Source: Companilactobacillus musae (GTDB taxonomy: Bacteria; Bacillota; Bacilli; Lactobacillales; Lactobacillaceae). From it: a stretch of DNA of 64,000 bases. Positions 37,515-47,167 of this stretch are shown piece by piece (positions within the stretch are counted from its first letter, which is position 1; each line of letters starts with the position of its first letter). The stretch is from contig NZ_BIFW01000002.1 in NCBI RefSeq assembly GCF_003967595.1, positions 1 through 64,000 on the forward strand, in the 5' to 3' direction. Position numbers and translations under genes: made by a program. Under the pieces are notes generated by a model that worked only from the letters and a program-made list of their open reading frames with translations, ran no database searches and was not told the origin of the DNA.

Positions 37515-38858
37515 ATGACTAAAGAAATCACATCATCAGAATTAGATAAATTTCAAACTGCATTCGAAAACACACCTGGTTCTTCAGCAATTAAAAATGC
37601 TGTTGCTAACAACGGTTTGTACAAATCAAGTGAAACAATTGCTTCCAAAGTAGCTATGGACCCAACTTTCTCAGTTGAACTCGATACTGGTAAAGTTGCT
37701 GATCAAAAACAATCTGGACTTTGCTGGGTCTTTGCCGCTTTGAACACTATGAGACACCCTCTTCAAGACAACTTCAAGATCAAAGGCTTTGAATTATCAC
37801 AAGGCTATATGCTTTTCTGGGACAAACTAGAAAAATCTAACTACTTCTTAGAAAATGTTATCAATACCGCTGCTTTACCTACTGGTGATCGTAAAGTTGA
37901 CTTCTTGATGGCAACACCTCAACAAGATGGTGGTCAATGGGATATGGTTATGGCACTAGTTCAAAAATATGGTGTCGTTCCAAAGGCTGTAATGCCAGAT
38001 ACATTCAGTCGTACAAATTCTTCTGAATTAAACTCAGTTCTTAATAAGAAATTACGTAAAGATGCTATTATCTTGCGTAACTTAGTTAATGACAACAAAT
38101 CTGATGAAGATATCGAACGTAAAAAGAACGAAATGCTAAGTGAAATCTACAAGATTTTGGTTTATACAGTCGGTGTTCCACCTACTAAGTTCGATTGGGC
38201 ATATCGTGATGATGACAAGAACTACCACAAAGAAACTGGCATCACACCACAAGAATTCTTCAAAAAGTATGTTGGTTGGGATTTAGATAGTTATATTTCA
38301 ACTATTAATGCCCCTACATCTGACAAACCTTACAACCACGTTTATACAGTTGAAATGTTGGGTAACGTTATTGGCGGTCGTCAAGTTCGTCATTTGAATC
38401 TTGAAATTAACGACTTCAAAAAACTTGCTATTAAACAACTTCAAGCTGGCGAAACAGTTTGGTTCGGTAGTGACGTTGGTCAAAGTTCTGATCGTAAAAT
38501 TGGTATTATGGACACAAACATCTATGATCTTGAAGGACTATTAAACACTGATCTCAAAATGACTAAAGCTCAACGTCTTGATTACATCGAAAGTATGATG
38601 ACTCATGCCATGGTTATTACTGGTGTTGATCTAGATGAAAATGGCAACCCATTGAAGTGGAAAGTCGAAAACTCATGGGGTGAAAAGGTTGGTAACAAAG
38701 GTTACTTTGTTATGAGCGACTCATGGTTTGATCAATTCGTTTATCAATTAGTTATCAATAAGAAATACTTACCAGAAGATCTTAAAAAGACCTTCGAAAC
38801 AGAATCTAAGGAACCTAAGGTACTTGCTCCATGGGACCCAATGGGTGCCTTAGCCTAA
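37515..38858 (+). CDS. pepC: Aminopeptidase C (bleomycin hydrolase family)
   Basis: This 447-residue cytosolic cysteine peptidase releases N-terminal residues from peptides. The active site is Cys70 in QKQSGLCWVFAALN, His in MTHAMVITGV and Asn in VENSWGEKVG. Lactic acid bacteria use it to digest imported casein peptides. It follows rpiA by 13 bases but has its own strong ribosome site. Confidence 0.97.
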   Translation: MTKEITSSELDKFQTAFENTPGSSAIKNAVANNGLYKSSETIASKVAMDPTFSVELDTGKVADQKQSGLCWVFAALNTMRHPLQDNFKIKGFELSQGYMLFWDKLEKSNYFLENVINTAALPTGDRKVDFLMATPQQDGGQWDMVMALVQKYGVVPKAVMPDTFSRTNSSELNSVLNKKLRKDAIILRNLVNDNKSDEDIERKKNEMLSEIYKILVYTVGVPPTKFDWAYRDDDKNYHKETGITPQEFFKKYVGWDLDSYISTINAPTSDKPYNHVYTVEMLGNVIGGRQVRHLNLEINDFKKLAIKQLQAGETVWFGSDVGQSSDRKIGIMDTNIYDLEGLLNTDLKMTKAQRLDYIESMMTHAMVITGVDLDENGNPLKWKVENSWGEKVGNKGYFVMSDSWFDQFVYQLVINKKYLPEDLKKTFETESKEPKVLAPWDPMGALA

Positions 38859-38873
38859 TTTTTCACTAAATAA

Positions 38874-38923
38874 AACTCAGCATAATGACCATCAAAATAT
38901 GGTTTGCGTGCTGAGCTTTTTTT
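38874..38923 (+). terminator. pepC terminator
   Basis: CTCAGCA / TGCTGAG stem with an inner CCAT / ATGG pairing and a seven-T tail. Confidence 0.88.
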
Positions 38924-38988
38924 ATAACTAGGTAAATACTTTCCGACTGTCTTATAATGAAATTAATATCTAAAAAGGAGTTGTCAAT

Positions 38989-41412
38989 ATGAAAAATAAC
39001 CAATTTGCTATTCGTCCAACAGACTTTAAAGATCAATTAATAGAACTTAAAAATATCGGTTTTCTAGACAAGGATAATGAATCAGAAACAGATACTATCA
39101 AGCTTTGGAAAAGTTTCCTAAGTAAGAGTTTTTTAGAATCTAAAACCTCTTCCACCTTTGAAGAAGAATTAAAAACTTATATGGCAACGAAAGATCAGAA
39201 TCTTAATGAATATTTGGATTCAGCTACCCGCTTATCTGTTGCAGCTTTTTATAATGTTGCTTTGCAACTATTGAAGTTTAATCCAGATGTTGATTTTTCG
39301 TTTGAAGAACCTTTAGAAGCAATGAAAAAAATTCAATTAATGATTGCGGATCATAACACCAACTTCTTCACTACCGACGAACTTAAATCTGCTTGGTATT
39401 GGCTTTTGGCAACTCACAATAAAACTGGTCAAACTTACCTCGATTCATTAGCAGCTAAAGGATTCTTTGTGCCATTCTATGGAAAAGTAACCAAGCCTTT
39501 ACTTTTCAACGGCAAAACTCTTCCAGTCTTTGATCCTCATAAACTAATTCGAGAAGTAGTTTATGTCGAATCTCCCCAAGATAGCGATCATGACGGTAAG
39601 CGTGACTTGCTAAAGGCAGAGATATTACGTCCTCAAGAAACTGAACAAGGTTTAAAAGTACCAGTTCTTTATACGGCTAGTCCTTATAACCAAGGTACGA
39701 ACGATGAAACTGGCGAAAAATTGACTCACAATGTCAACGTTTCCTTAAAACACAAAATACCTAATAATTTGCAATATCAAGATATTGAATATAAAACTCC
39801 TGAATTCACAATTCCCGCTCCTCGTGAGATCAATGGTCAAACTAAAAAAGCTGAACAAGATTTTGCTAGAGAAAATTCTTATACTTTGAATGATTACTTC
39901 TTAGCACGTGGCTTTGCTGTCGTTTATATGGCTGGAATTGGGACTAAAGATTCTGACGGTTTCCGAACTACTGGTGACCCAGAAGAAACTACTTCAACTG
40001 TTTCTATTATCAAATGGCTGACTGGTGAATTGCCCGCCTTCACAAATCGAACTGACAACATTGAAATTAAAGCATGGTGGTCCAATAAAAAAATTGCAAT
40101 GACAGGACGTTCTTACTTAGGTACTCTTGCTACAGCCGCCGCCACAACCGGTGTTTATGGTCTAAAGACAGTTATTAGTGAGGCTGCCATTTCAAGTTGG
40201 TACGACTACTACCGTGATGGTGGCTTAGTAATTGCCCCAGATGGCTTTCCCGGTGAAGACGCTGATGTACTAGCAGAGGAAACTTTCAGTCGTCGTTTGC
40301 AACCTGGTGATTTTCACAATATCAAGGATAAATGGAATGAACAAATTACTAAGATCCAAAAAGGTGAAGATCGAATCACAGGCGACTATAATACGTTTTG
40401 GGATGCTAGAAACTATCACAAAAACTTTTCGAATATAACTGCTGACGTCTTTATGGTCCATGGTTTAAATGATTGGAATGTAAAGCCACGCAATGTTGAA
40501 AGATTATGGAACGGGATTAAGCATAACGGCGTTACACAAAAGATCATTCTCCATCAAGGACAACATATTTACATCAATGCCTTCAGATCAATTGACTATA
40601 ACGATATTATCAATCTCTGGCTAACGCATGAATTATTAGGAATTGACAATCAAGCTAAAGAAATAATTCCTAATGTTATCATTCAGGATAATACTAAAGC
40701 AGAAACTTGGAACAGTTATCAAGACTGGTCTAATGCAAAAAATGATAAGATTAACTATCACTTATCAGATGATAAATTACTCACTAAAGACGTTGCTGGG
40801 TCCATTCAATCCTTCAGTGATAAACTCGATGAAAAGACTTTTGATTATTACAGTAAGCATAACGCCGATTGGGAAAAAGATTTATTATCTACCGATAAAA
40901 AACTAATCAATAATCAACTAACTTATAAAACTGAGCCTCTAAATGAGCCTTTAATTATCGATGGAAAAGTTAAACTTCACTTAACTGTATCTTCAAGTCA
41001 AGACTTGGGGCTTTTGAGTTTCCAATTAGTCGACTATAAGAACAGCAAACGTTTAACTGTTTCTCCTACTCTATTATCAAAAAACAGCTTGGCAGAAACT
41101 TATGATTGGCGTGAAGATGATCTTCGTGAATTTACTTTGGCTAAAGCTACTCCATTTAAAATGATTACTAAGGGTCACTTAAATTTACAAAATCGTGAAA
41201 ATAACTATAAAACTAATGAACTAAATCCTAACGTTTTCTATAATATTGATGTAGAATTGCAACCTACTTTTTACAAGCTTCTTAAGGGCCATCAATTAGG
41301 TCTAGTCATTTATGCAACTGATTATGGCATGACCGTTCGTGGCAACCAAGATATTAAGTATTCAATTCAAACGAATGATGCCTCATTAATCGTTCCAAGA
41401 TACACCAAATAA
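38989..41412 (+). CDS. pepX: Xaa-Pro dipeptidyl-peptidase
   Basis: This 807-residue serine peptidase releases X-Pro dipeptides from proline-rich peptides such as casein fragments. The catalytic triad can be placed at Ser375 (TGRSYLGT), Asp495 (HGLNDWNV) and His526 (GQHIYIN). An N-terminal helical domain, a hydrolase core and a C-terminal jelly-roll follow the family plan. The gene has its own TATAAT-type -10 at 38953 and is monocistronic. Confidence 0.97.
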   Translation: MKNNQFAIRPTDFKDQLIELKNIGFLDKDNESETDTIKLWKSFLSKSFLESKTSSTFEEELKTYMATKDQNLNEYLDSATRLSVAAFYNVALQLLKFNPDVDFSFEEPLEAMKKIQLMIADHNTNFFTTDELKSAWYWLLATHNKTGQTYLDSLAAKGFFVPFYGKVTKPLLFNGKTLPVFDPHKLIREVVYVESPQDSDHDGKRDLLKAEILRPQETEQGLKVPVLYTASPYNQGTNDETGEKLTHNVNVSLKHKIPNNLQYQDIEYKTPEFTIPAPREINGQTKKAEQDFARENSYTLNDYFLARGFAVVYMAGIGTKDSDGFRTTGDPEETTSTVSIIKWLTGELPAFTNRTDNIEIKAWWSNKKIAMTGRSYLGTLATAAATTGVYGLKTVISEAAISSWYDYYRDGGLVIAPDGFPGEDADVLAEETFSRRLQPGDFHNIKDKWNEQITKIQKGEDRITGDYNTFWDARNYHKNFSNITADVFMVHGLNDWNVKPRNVERLWNGIKHNGVTQKIILHQGQHIYINAFRSIDYNDIINLWLTHELLGIDNQAKEIIPNVIIQDNTKAETWNSYQDWSNAKNDKINYHLSDDKLLTKDVAGSIQSFSDKLDEKTFDYYSKHNADWEKDLLSTDKKLINNQLTYKTEPLNEPLIIDGKVKLHLTVSSSQDLGLLSFQLVDYKNSKRLTVSPTLLSKNSLAETYDWREDDLREFTLAKATPFKMITKGHLNLQNRENNYKTNELNPNVFYNIDVELQPTFYKLLKGHQLGLVIYATDYGMTVRGNQDIKYSIQTNDASLIVPRYTK

Positions 41413-41490
41413 TATCAACAGCGGTTAAATACTTTGATATATATTGAAAATCACTAGACGAAAATTAAGTGGTTTCATAGTATCAATTCT

Positions 41491-41501
41491 AATGTTATAA
41501 T
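41491..41501 (+). promoter_or_regulatory. kup extended -10 promoter
   Basis: TGTTATAAT (TG-n-TATAAT) at 41493-41501 is an extended -10 with only a weak -35 (TTTCAT at 41473). It lies 35 bases before the kup start. Confidence 0.55.
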
Positions 41502-41536
41502 CGCCGTTGAACTGTTTATTTTTGGAGATTATTTAT

Positions 41537-43621
41537 ATGGAAAAGACACAACTAAATTCATTAAAAAATAACCCCCATTCAAAGATGAGTGTTGCGGGAT
41601 TCCTAATTGCTTTGGGAATCGTTTATGGGGACATTGGTACTTCTCCTCTATACGTTATGCATTCTTTGATGGTTGGGAACGGTGGACTTGAAAAGATGTC
41701 CACCAATTTTATTCTAGGCAGTGTATCCTTGATTTTTTGGACACTGACTTTGGTTACGACAATCAAATATGTTTTGATTGCTTTACGTGCCGATAACCGT
41801 GGTGAGGGTGGTATCTTTGCCCTCTATACTCTGGTTAGAAAACGTGCTAAATGGCTGATCATTCCAGCTATGATCGGTGGGGCTACCTTCCTAGCTGATG
41901 GTATGATGACGCCAGCGGTTACTGTTACCGCTGCGATTGAAGGTCTAAAAGGTATTGCTATCAATAATACGGTTCTGATCAGTACTCAGAATCAAGTTAT
42001 TATTGTTACTCTAATCATTTTATCTACCCTATTCTTTATTCAAAGATTTGGTACTCAATTGATTGGTCGTGCTTTTGGTCCTATCATGCTGATTTGGTTT
42101 GCCTTTCTGGGATTCATTGGAATTTTAAATCTATCTTCTGATTGGACTATTATTCGCGCCTTAAATCCATACTACGCAATCGAATTACTGAGAAGTCCTA
42201 TTAATATTCGTGGAGTTTTCATTCTTGGTAGTATTTTCCTAGCTACGACTGGTGCTGAAGCATTGTATTCTGATATGGGACATGTTGGTCGTCCTAATAT
42301 TTACACCAGTTGGCCATTTGTTAAGATCTGTTTATTGCTAAGTTATTTAGGTCAAGCTACTTGGATCTTAGGTGTAAAAGATAATCACACGCTTCAACAA
42401 ATGGGTTCAGCTATGAATCCTTTCTATCAATCAATTCCTTCTGACTTTAGACTATTTGGGATTTTTCTTTCAGCCATGGCCGCTATCATTGCTTCTCAAG
42501 CTTTGATTTCTGGATCATATACTTTGGTATCTGAAGCAACTAAGTTAAGAATCTTCCCAAGATTAAAGACTTATTATCCTACTAACTTTAAAGGTCAATT
42601 GTATATTCCTACAGTTAACTCAATTATCTGGGTTGTCTGCTTGTTCATTGTTTTCTATTTCAAAACTTCAGAAAACATGTCTAATGCTTACGGTCTAGAA
42701 ATTACTATCACTATGTTGATGACAACTATTCTGCTACATCAGTGGTTATTGATGAAACGTGCTAACCGCTTCTTTACAACGATTATTATCAGTTTCTTCT
42801 TTATTATTGAAAGTATTTTCTTCGTAACTAATAGTAGTAAATTCATTCATGGTGCTTATATCACAATGTTTATTGCCGCTTTACTTATCGCCGTTATGTT
42901 CATCTGGAGATACGGTGAAAGACTTAAAGATGACAACACTTATCGGAGCCACTTTGTTTCACTACTAGCTTTTAAGCATCAATTAAATGATTTGAGAAAA
43001 GATCCAAGCTATCCACTTTATACAACTAATTTGGTTTATCTAACAAAGATCCACGATGGTTATCGAATCAAAAAGAATATTCTCTACTCTATTCTTGATA
43101 AACGTCCAAAGCGTGCTCAAGTTTACTGGTTCGTTACTGTTAATGTTACCGATGAACCTTACACTGCTGCTTATAGTGTCGAAACATTCGATACTGACTA
43201 TATGGTCAGCGTACAACTTTACTTAGGATTCAGAGTTGACCAAAAGGTCAACGTTTATCTACGTCAGGTTGTCAATGACATGATGTCAAATGGTGAAATC
43301 AAGCCGCAGCCACAGAAATACACTACGATTCCTGATCGTGAAGTTGGTGACTTCTCCTTTGTTATTATTAAAGAGGTACTTTCACCAGATACTAAGATCA
43401 GCAGTCTTAAAAAGAGTGTTATTCACATGCGCTTGGTTCTTCAAAAATTCATTTCACCAGCTAACTGGTTTGGACTTTCATACAGTGATGTTGTAGAAGA
43501 ACGTGTTCCACTTGTTCTTGGAAAAGTTTCACTCAATCGTTTACGTCTTGTTAGAAAAGACCGTTCGGCCTTAAAAGATATTAAAATTGACGGTGAAATT
43601 GATGACGATGATGATGAATAA
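41537..43621 (+). CDS. kup: Kup-family potassium uptake protein
   Basis: This 694-residue K+:H+ symporter has 12 helices and a C-terminal cytosolic domain. Landmarks are GIVYGDIGTSPLYV (Gly-Asp selectivity site), TTGAEALYSDMGHVG and the acidic C-terminus (DGEIDDDDDE). The start ATG 41537 follows GGAG; ten codons of open frame before it are leader. Kup is a target of c-di-AMP inhibition in lactic acid bacteria, which would connect it with DarA; that link is inferred. Confidence 0.95.
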   Translation: MEKTQLNSLKNNPHSKMSVAGFLIALGIVYGDIGTSPLYVMHSLMVGNGGLEKMSTNFILGSVSLIFWTLTLVTTIKYVLIALRADNRGEGGIFALYTLVRKRAKWLIIPAMIGGATFLADGMMTPAVTVTAAIEGLKGIAINNTVLISTQNQVIIVTLIILSTLFFIQRFGTQLIGRAFGPIMLIWFAFLGFIGILNLSSDWTIIRALNPYYAIELLRSPINIRGVFILGSIFLATTGAEALYSDMGHVGRPNIYTSWPFVKICLLLSYLGQATWILGVKDNHTLQQMGSAMNPFYQSIPSDFRLFGIFLSAMAAIIASQALISGSYTLVSEATKLRIFPRLKTYYPTNFKGQLYIPTVNSIIWVVCLFIVFYFKTSENMSNAYGLEITITMLMTTILLHQWLLMKRANRFFTTIIISFFFIIESIFFVTNSSKFIHGAYITMFIAALLIAVMFIWRYGERLKDDNTYRSHFVSLLAFKHQLNDLRKDPSYPLYTTNLVYLTKIHDGYRIKKNILYSILDKRPKRAQVYWFVTVNVTDEPYTAAYSVETFDTDYMVSVQLYLGFRVDQKVNVYLRQVVNDMMSNGEIKPQPQKYTTIPDREVGDFSFVIIKEVLSPDTKISSLKKSVIHMRLVLQKFISPANWFGLSYSDVVEERVPLVLGKVSLNRLRLVRKDRSALKDIKIDGEIDDDDDE

Positions 43622-43649
43622 TTAGAATATCGTTCAATCTCAGAACAAT

Positions 43650-43696
43650 AAAATACCCGTATGGTTACCATCAAATGGTTGCCACACGGGTATTTT
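43650..43696. terminator. Bidirectional terminator between kup and PH-like gene
   Basis: AAATACCCGT / ACGGGTATTT arms with an inner ATGGTTACCAT-type stem, flanked by A and T runs. Confidence 0.85.
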
Positions 43697-43713
43697 TGTA
43701 CGATTTATTTATT

Positions 43714-44238
43714 TTAGCCTTGTAACACTTCAACCGTCTTTTGATGAAGCTTTGAGGTAATAAAATCTACTACCCACTCAACATCTTTTTCAGGTGCACC
43801 TGACTTTAACAAGTTCCAAGACAAATCTAAGGCTACATCGTGTCCATCATCAAGACGAAGAATAATGTAGTGTGGTAGCCACTGATCAGATTTTTTACTA
43901 ACAACGATGGCATACGAAAGAATATTCTCAAACGATACTGAAGCTTGCTTCTTAACTACCGGCATAAAAATGGCTTTGATTCTTTTCGACCAAGTATTGT
44001 AATCATAGAAATAAATCTTTCCATCAGTTATTTTCCAGTATCCATAAAGACTTGGCAAAATTCTTGGATAGACGACCATACTTTGTACCAAAAAAGTCAA
44101 AATCCCCAGAACAATACCAATAATCAAATTATGATCTAGAAGAATATAGATAAAGGTTCCAATAGCTGCTCCTAAAATTAAACTATTAAGCAATGGTTTC
44201 CAATTTAATTTTCTTGCAAAATCCTTTTCCATCTTCAT
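43714..44238 (-). CDS. Unrecognised membrane protein with a C-terminal PH-like domain
   Basis: A protein of about 174 residues with two adjacent membrane helices (about 15-60: ILGAAIGTFIYILL, IGIVLGILTFLVQSMVVY) followed by a beta-rich domain beginning YGYWKITDGKIYFYDYNTWSKR. It ends in a helix (EKDVEWVVDFITSKLHQK). It is paralogous to the 51304-51840 product: both share P-x-LYGYWKI, the Y-DYxTW-KR motif and the C-terminal helix. I do not know a family name; the domain looks like bacterial PH. Start may be ATG 44232. Confidence 0.75.
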   Translation of the reverse strand: MKMEKDFARKLNWKPLLNSLILGAAIGTFIYILLDHNLIIGIVLGILTFLVQSMVVYPRILPSLYGYWKITDGKIYFYDYNTWSKRIKAIFMPVVKKQASVSFENILSYAIVVSKKSDQWLPHYIILRLDDGHDVALDLSWNLLKSGAPEKDVEWVVDFITSKLHQKTVEVLQG

Positions 44239-44443
44239 CGCCTACTTTTATAAAAAATTATTTTAATAAAAAATAGCTTTTTTAATAAATTAAAGCAAAA
44301 ATTTGGCTTAATATTGTACATCTTGTCATGGTTGGGACTCTTAAATTCACTTTCTCAATTTTCTAAATATAATTCACAGTAGTCAATGATATTAAAAGTT
44401 CGGTATCATTGATAATTAATTTAATAGAAAGAAAGTGATTATC

Positions 44444-44731
44444 ATGTTTACTTACATTCAAATTATCGACAAAGACTCTGAAGTCTTTAAGGGATATGTG
44501 TATTTTAAATTTGATGAAGATAAGCTTTCCATGACGATGAGCAGAGGCATGAAAGCTTTGCATCGTATTACCATTCCAATTTCTAAAATCATCGATCTAA
44601 CCGTCGAAAACTTTTATGGCGTTGATCGTATCAGTTTCTTTTATGGTGGCAAAAAATACACCTTTATCAATACTGGTTACGGTGAAGCAAAATATTTAAA
44701 AGACCACATTCTTAAAATTGCTAAAGTTTAA
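44444..44731 (+). CDS. Orphan 95-residue PH-like protein, paralog 1
   Basis: No family recognised. The 95-residue cytosolic protein is predicted all-beta with one C-terminal helix: MFTYIQIIDKDSEV, GYVYFKF, IPISKIIDL, RISFFYGGKKYTF, GYGEAKYLKDHIL. That order resembles a minimal PH/GRAM fold. It aligns without gaps over its full length to the 45898-46185 product. The ATG at 44444 is preceded by GAAAG; an in-frame GTG at 44435 is less likely. Confidence 0.78.
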   Translation: MFTYIQIIDKDSEVFKGYVYFKFDEDKLSMTMSRGMKALHRITIPISKIIDLTVENFYGVDRISFFYGGKKYTFINTGYGEAKYLKDHILKIAKV

Positions 44732-44751
44732 AAATATATAATTTCTAACAT

Positions 44752-44804
44752 AAAAAAATGGCATCCATTAAGTAATTACGACAATTCTTAATGAATGCTA
44801 TTTT
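44752..44804. terminator. Bidirectional terminator
   Basis: AATGGCATCCATTAAG pairs with CTTAATGAATGCTATT around a 14-nt loop, with A and T runs on the flanks, ending the 44444-44731 gene. Confidence 0.78.
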
Positions 44805-44938
44805 AATATTGTTAATTTAATCAATGGTTCTTCACTGATTCAATTTATAAAGCCTCTCATAGATTTTCTTTAAAAAACAATTAATTACCTATAATTACTT
44901 CAAAAATCTCTGACAATCAATTATTTTCATGTTTATGG

Positions 44939-45751
44939 CTATTGATTAGGTTTTAAATATTCTTTTATACCAAAAGCAACGCCATCATGATTATTATCTT
45001 TAGTAATATGTTTGCCATAATCTTTTACTCCAGGCAAAGCATTATCCATAACAATCGGCGTCCCAACCGTTTCAAACATCGACAGATCATTATATCCATC
45101 TCCAAAGGCGGCCATCTCTAGTTTCTCTAAATTCTCTAACTTTTGAATATAACGGATTCCTCGAGACTTTTGTGCCAAGGGACTAGTAATCTCTAAATAT
45201 TCGGCACTTGATTGGTTAACACTCATATCGCCTTTATTCAACTGTTCCATTCTTTCAACTAACGTTTTCATTTCGTCTTTATCAAAACAAATCAGCATTA
45301 TTTTATATATCTTAGTTGATTCTTGTTTTAGTAAAGAAACAAAATTAGTCAAATTAGGCGTCTGTCCACCTAGTTCGGCCTCATATTTAACTCCACGATC
45401 AATCTTTTCGACATACCATTTATCCAAATCATAAAAACTACAGCTTACTTTTGGAAAAGAATCTTTAACTTCAGCCAATATTTTCTTAACACTGGCATTT
45501 TCAATAGCGTCTTCTTTAATAATCTTTAAATCATTCTCTATTTTTTGAAAAATCAAACCACCATTAAAAGCAATCTGAGGTTCAGTCAGTTCCAATTTAT
45601 CAATAACATCCGTCATCTCCATCGGTGAACGAGCTGAAACCAATGTAAATGGAATGTCACTTTCTTTAATTACATTCACATTAGTTTCACTAATTCTACA
45701 ATTGCTTTGTAATAAAGTTCCATCCATATCTGAAAAAATATGTTTGATCAA
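44939..45751 (-). CDS. Cof-type HAD-IIB phosphatase
   Basis: A 270-residue HAD hydrolase with motif I FSDMDGTLLQ, motif II LVSARSP, and motif III/IV AFGDGYNDLSMFE. The cap is the IIB type of the Cof family, which dephosphorylates sugar phosphates, nucleotides or cofactors; the exact substrate cannot be told. It lies between, and opposite to, two paralogous orphan genes. Confidence 0.9.
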   Translation of the reverse strand: MIKHIFSDMDGTLLQSNCRISETNVNVIKESDIPFTLVSARSPMEMTDVIDKLELTEPQIAFNGGLIFQKIENDLKIIKEDAIENASVKKILAEVKDSFPKVSCSFYDLDKWYVEKIDRGVKYEAELGGQTPNLTNFVSLLKQESTKIYKIMLICFDKDEMKTLVERMEQLNKGDMSVNQSSAEYLEITSPLAQKSRGIRYIQKLENLEKLEMAAFGDGYNDLSMFETVGTPIVMDNALPGVKDYGKHITKDNNHDGVAFGIKEYLKPNQ

Positions 45752-45794
45752 ATTTACTTCCTCCTCAATTCAATTAATCATATATTATTTTATG

Positions 45795-45858
45795 AAACCA
45801 GTTCCATAGCAATCAAAGTTTTTTTCTTCATCCCCTTGCTATCAAACCAGTTCGATAG
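45795..45858. repeat. Two direct repeats upstream of paralog 2
   Basis: AAACCAGTTCCATAG (45795-45809) and AAACCAGTTCGATAG (45844-45858) differ at one base and lie 49 bases apart, between the HAD gene and the orphan gene at 45898. They look like operator half-sites for an unknown regulator. Confidence 0.55.
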
Positions 45859-45897
45859 TCTATGGTATAGGTGAATCAAGAAAGGAACGTGAAAATA

Positions 45898-46185
45898 ATG
45901 TTTGCTTATGTTCAAATTATCAACCAAAATACAGGAATCAAATATGGATATGTACAGTTCAAGTTTACTAAAGGAATGTTAAAAATTTCAGCACTAAAAG
46001 GTTTGACCAAATCAGACGCTATCAGCATTCCTATTACAGAAATATCCACAATTCAAGAAGATAATTATTACGGTTGGAACCGAATCAAATTTAATTATAA
46101 AGATATTCAATATATATTTCTATACAGTGGCTATGGTGAATTTGATTATTTAAGAGAAAACATCTCAGAGCCCGTGATAGCATAA
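45898..46185 (+). CDS. Orphan 95-residue PH-like protein, paralog 2
   Basis: Exactly the same length as the 44444-44731 product and collinear with it. Shared positions include MF-Y-QII, GYV-FKF, the ISIPI strand, YYG-NRIKF and GYGE--YL. The ATG at 45898 follows AAGGAACG. The preceding in-frame ATG at 45871 lacks a ribosome site. Function unknown; the duplication around the HAD gene suggests a recent local copy that has diverged. Confidence 0.78.
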   Translation: MFAYVQIINQNTGIKYGYVQFKFTKGMLKISALKGLTKSDAISIPITEISTIQEDNYYGWNRIKFNYKDIQYIFLYSGYGEFDYLRENISEPVIA

Positions 46186-46220
46186 TAAATTTAGTATGAA
46201 TTTTAAAATGTGCTTTAAAT

Positions 46221-46291
46221 AAAAAACAACGCTTATTAAAGAGTTCAGATATGATTATGCATATCTTGAGCTTCTTATAAGCGTTGTTTTT
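46221..46291. terminator. Long bidirectional hairpin terminator
   Basis: AAAAACAACGCTTAT pairs with ATAAGCGTTGTTTTT, and inner arms AGATATGATT / GCATATCT extend it. It ends both the orphan gene and the minus-strand GRP transporter. Confidence 0.9.
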
Positions 46292-46309
46292 AATATTTTT
46301 ATTAAATTT

Positions 46310-47167
46310 CTATGCAAATGAGGTTGCAACACTACCAATAACAATCAAGACAATCCCTAAAATAGTAAACGTCAACTCATGACGGCTCTTACGTTCATGA
46401 AGAACAAAGATTCCACCAAAGGTACCGATAACTACATTCAATTGTGTCCAGATAAATGCTGATGTATTACCGTTAGCTTTAGCTGAGAAAATATAAGCAA
46501 AAGCAGCAATTCCCCAAGCGATACCAGCAATAATATTTTGATATTGTTGTTTTTGTTTGAATGAATCCTTATCTGTAAATAAGGCATAAATGATAGCCCC
46601 TAAAAGAATTCCCAACATTTCTGGTAAAAAAATACCAGTTGAACTTTCTGCTTTAACAATTGGAATATTAGGAAATGATGAATAGATCCAAAATCCAACA
46701 GTTGTACATAATAAGAAAGCCGCATCTTTAGCTTCCATCTTCTTACCAGAAGAACTATCGGTTACTGAGGTCAACAAGGCACCTACAACGACGATTGCTA
46801 ACGCAATAATTCCGATAATCTTCGATTGAACTCCAGCCCAGTCGCCAAAGATCAACATTCCAATAATTGAATTACCAACTAATTGAAAAACAGTTGATAA
46901 GGGAACTGTACCAGATACACCGATACGTTTGAAAGAAATGAACTGACCGATTTGTCCGATAGTCCATAAAGCACCACACAAGACAGAAAACCAAAAAGCT
47001 TGTGCACTAACACTAGGTTGAGTAACCAAATAAGAAATCAAACCAACAATTGTGGCACCGGCACCAATTCCAAACATCTGATTAACTGGTGAACCACCAA
47101 CTTTTCCGGTAATGATTGGCATGAAACCCCAACCTAGAGCCGGTATTAAAGCAATTAAAATATTCAT
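46310..47167 (-). CDS. GRP-family sugar transporter (GlcU/RbsU type)
   Basis: This 285-residue ten-helix transporter belongs to the glucose/ribose porter family. The start MNILIALIPALGWGFMPIITGKVGG and the internal-repeat segment FKRIGVSGTVPLSTVFQLVGNS are typical. Substrate (glucose or ribose) cannot be fixed from sequence; neither a rbs nor gdh operon is next to it. ATG preceded by GAAGGAG. Confidence 0.88.
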   Translation of the reverse strand: MNILIALIPALGWGFMPIITGKVGGSPVNQMFGIGAGATIVGLISYLVTQPSVSAQAFWFSVLCGALWTIGQIGQFISFKRIGVSGTVPLSTVFQLVGNSIIGMLIFGDWAGVQSKIIGIIALAIVVVGALLTSVTDSSSGKKMEAKDAAFLLCTTVGFWIYSSFPNIPIVKAESSTGIFLPEMLGILLGAIIYALFTDKDSFKQKQQYQNIIAGIAWGIAAFAYIFSAKANGNTSAFIWTQLNVVIGTFGGIFVLHERKSRHELTFTILGIVLIVIGSVATSFA

